The position numbers were made by a program, and so were the translations under genes. The notes under the pieces are model-generated. The model was given only the letters and a program-made list of their open reading frames with translations, did no database searches and had not been told where the DNA came from. From Polaromonas sp. (lineage in GTDB: Bacteria; Pseudomonadota; Gammaproteobacteria; Burkholderiales; Burkholderiaceae_C): a DNA stretch of 8,812 nucleotides. The DNA lies in NCBI GenBank assembly GCA_026786065.1, contig JAJAYS010000035.1, positions 1 through 8,812 of the forward strand. Reading direction: 5' to 3'. Shown here one piece after another: positions 7,836 through 8,812 of this stretch (position 1 is the first letter of the stretch; every line of letters begins with the position of its first letter).

Positions 7836-7861
7836 AAAAAACCCCGCGACGGGCGGGCTTT
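7836..7861. terminator. Bidirectional terminator between the methyltransferase and sppA
   Basis: The stem CCCGC / GCGGG with loop GACGG is flanked by a run of six A on one side and CTTT on the other. Read from sppA (minus strand) it ends in G then TTTTTT, a good intrinsic terminator. Read from the methyltransferase (plus strand) the T run is short, so it is weaker in that direction. The position between convergent genes supports a shared terminator. Confidence 0.75.
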
Positions 7862-7891
7862 CTCGATCTTTCAGCGGACTTGCAGGCTTTT

Positions 7892-8812
7892 TTAGCGGAT
7901 GGTCGGTGCCGCTTTCAGCGCGCGCACCGCGCCTTCACCCATCGCCGCACCGAAGCGCTTGGCCAGACGCTCGGCCACGTTGTCGCGCCGGGTGTAGTCG
8001 ACGATTTCTTCGGCCTTGACGACTTCGCGGGCGACGTAATGAAGATTTCCGAGCTGGTCGGCCAATCCAAGATCAACCGCCTGCTGGCCGCTCCAGAACA
8101 GCCCGCTGAACATCTCGGGCGTTTCCTTCAACCGCGTGCCACGCCCGGCTTTAACGACTGCGATAAATTGCTGGTGGATCTGCGCCAGCATGGTCTGCGC
8201 AAAATCCCGCTGCTTGTCGCTCATCGGGCTGAACGGGTCCAGGAAGCCCTTGTTGTCGCCGGCGGTGATTAGCCGGCGTTCCACACCGAGCTTTTCCATC
8301 AGGCCAGTGAAGCCGTAGCCATCCATCAGTACGCCGATGCTGCCTACGATGCTGGCCTTATCGACGTAAATCCGGTCTGCGGCCACGGCAATGTAATAGG
8401 CCGCCGACGCGCAGCTTTCTTCGACCACTGCATACACCGGCTTCTTGTGCTTGGCCTTTAGCCGCAGGATCTCGTCGTTCATCAACCCGGCTTGCACCGG
8501 GCTGCCACCCGGGGAATTAATCAACAGCACGACCGCTTTCGCGCCCGGATCTTCGAAGGCTGCCAGCAGTGCGGCGTTGACGAATTCAGCGCTGGCGTCG
8601 GCGCCGTCGGCAATCTCGCCCTTTATCTCGACCACCGCCGTGTGCTCAACCGATGTGGCCACCGTAGGCGACCCCCGGTGCAAGACCAGCCAGACCAGAA
8701 CGATGAAAAAGAGCAACCACGACAGGCGAACAAAGGTTTTCCAGCGCCGCGTCGCCTTTTGCTCATTGAGCGAGGCGAAGACCAGTTTTTCGAGCGTCGC
8801 GCGCTCCCATCC
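7892..8812 (-). CDS. sppA: Signal peptide peptidase SppA, S49 family, partial
   Basis: SppA is a membrane-anchored serine protease that degrades leftover signal peptides after secretion. The frame is open to the window edge, so the N-terminus is missing; 306 residues are visible. Counting from the edge, a cytoplasmic part (WERATLEKLVFASLNEQK) is followed by one membrane segment at about 30-44 (WLLFFIVLVWLVL). LINSPGGSPVQAG (97-109) is the S49 oxyanion region. The nucleophile is Ser136 in SCASAAYYIA and the general base is Lys188 in GDNKGFLDPFSP. They are 52 residues apart, the same as Ser147 and Lys199 of Bacillus subtilis SppA, so this is the short single-domain form. Starting the gene at the TTG at 8716 would remove the cytoplasmic part and cut into the membrane segment, so it is not the start. 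A terminator follows the stop. Confidence 0.95.
   Translation of the reverse strand, partial: GWERATLEKLVFASLNEQKATRRWKTFVRLSWLLFFIVLVWLVLHRGSPTVATSVEHTAVVEIKGEIADGADASAEFVNAALLAAFEDPGAKAVVLLINSPGGSPVQAGLMNDEILRLKAKHKKPVYAVVEESCASAAYYIAVAADRIYVDKASIVGSIGVLMDGYGFTGLMEKLGVERRLITAGDNKGFLDPFSPMSDKQRDFAQTMLAQIHQQFIAVVKAGRGTRLKETPEMFSGLFWSGQQAVDLGLADQLGNLHYVAREVVKAEEIVDYTRRDNVAERLAKRFGAAMGEGAVRALKAAPTIR

Noticed and set aside
7876..7894. TTTTTT run after the methyltransferase as a second plus-strand terminator
   Set aside because: Only a 3-bp stem can form before the run, and the T bases overlap the sppA stop codon.

Overview
This 8.8-kb window is a chromosomal housekeeping block from a betaproteobacterium, most likely of the order Burkholderiales. 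The signs are the gene order, an L32 protein typical of that group, and moderately GC-rich DNA. The gene order resembles the E. coli yceF-yceD-rpmF-plsX-fabH-fabD-fabG-acpP-fabF region. It differs in that maf and an RsmI-like methyltransferase point away from the fab genes and sppA lies beyond them. I found no mobile element, CRISPR array, tRNA or rRNA, and I do not see an undescribed system. The second-look items are regulatory or evolutionary details.

Layout. Reading leftward (minus strand) from about 6.39 kb is a lipid-synthesis and ribosome cluster: yceD (DUF177), rpmF (L32), plsX, fabH, fabD, fabG, acpP and fabF, with fabF cut by the left edge. Reading rightward from the same point are maf (YceF type) and a diverged RsmI-like SAM methyltransferase, coupled by a 4-nt stop/start overlap. 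At the right end, sppA (family S49 peptidase) reads leftward towards them and its start lies outside the window. A GC hairpin flanked by A and T runs separates the methyltransferase from sppA.

How the genes work together. PlsX makes acyl-phosphate from acyl-ACP and so links fatty-acid synthesis to phospholipid synthesis. FabD makes malonyl-ACP. FabH starts chains from acetyl-CoA and malonyl-ACP. FabG reduces the 3-keto intermediates. FabF elongates. AcpP carries every intermediate. YceD and L32 connect the cluster to 23S rRNA and 50S subunit assembly, and Maf and the methyltransferase are nucleotide- and RNA-type housekeeping enzymes.

Regulation visible in the sequence. A strong intrinsic terminator lies between rpmF and plsX. 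A promoter candidate with several inverted repeats lies before acpP, and an imperfect hairpin lies between acpP and fabF. fabD appears to start at a TTG. The start codons of the divergent yceD and maf overlap in one CATG. All intergenic spaces are under 150 bp.
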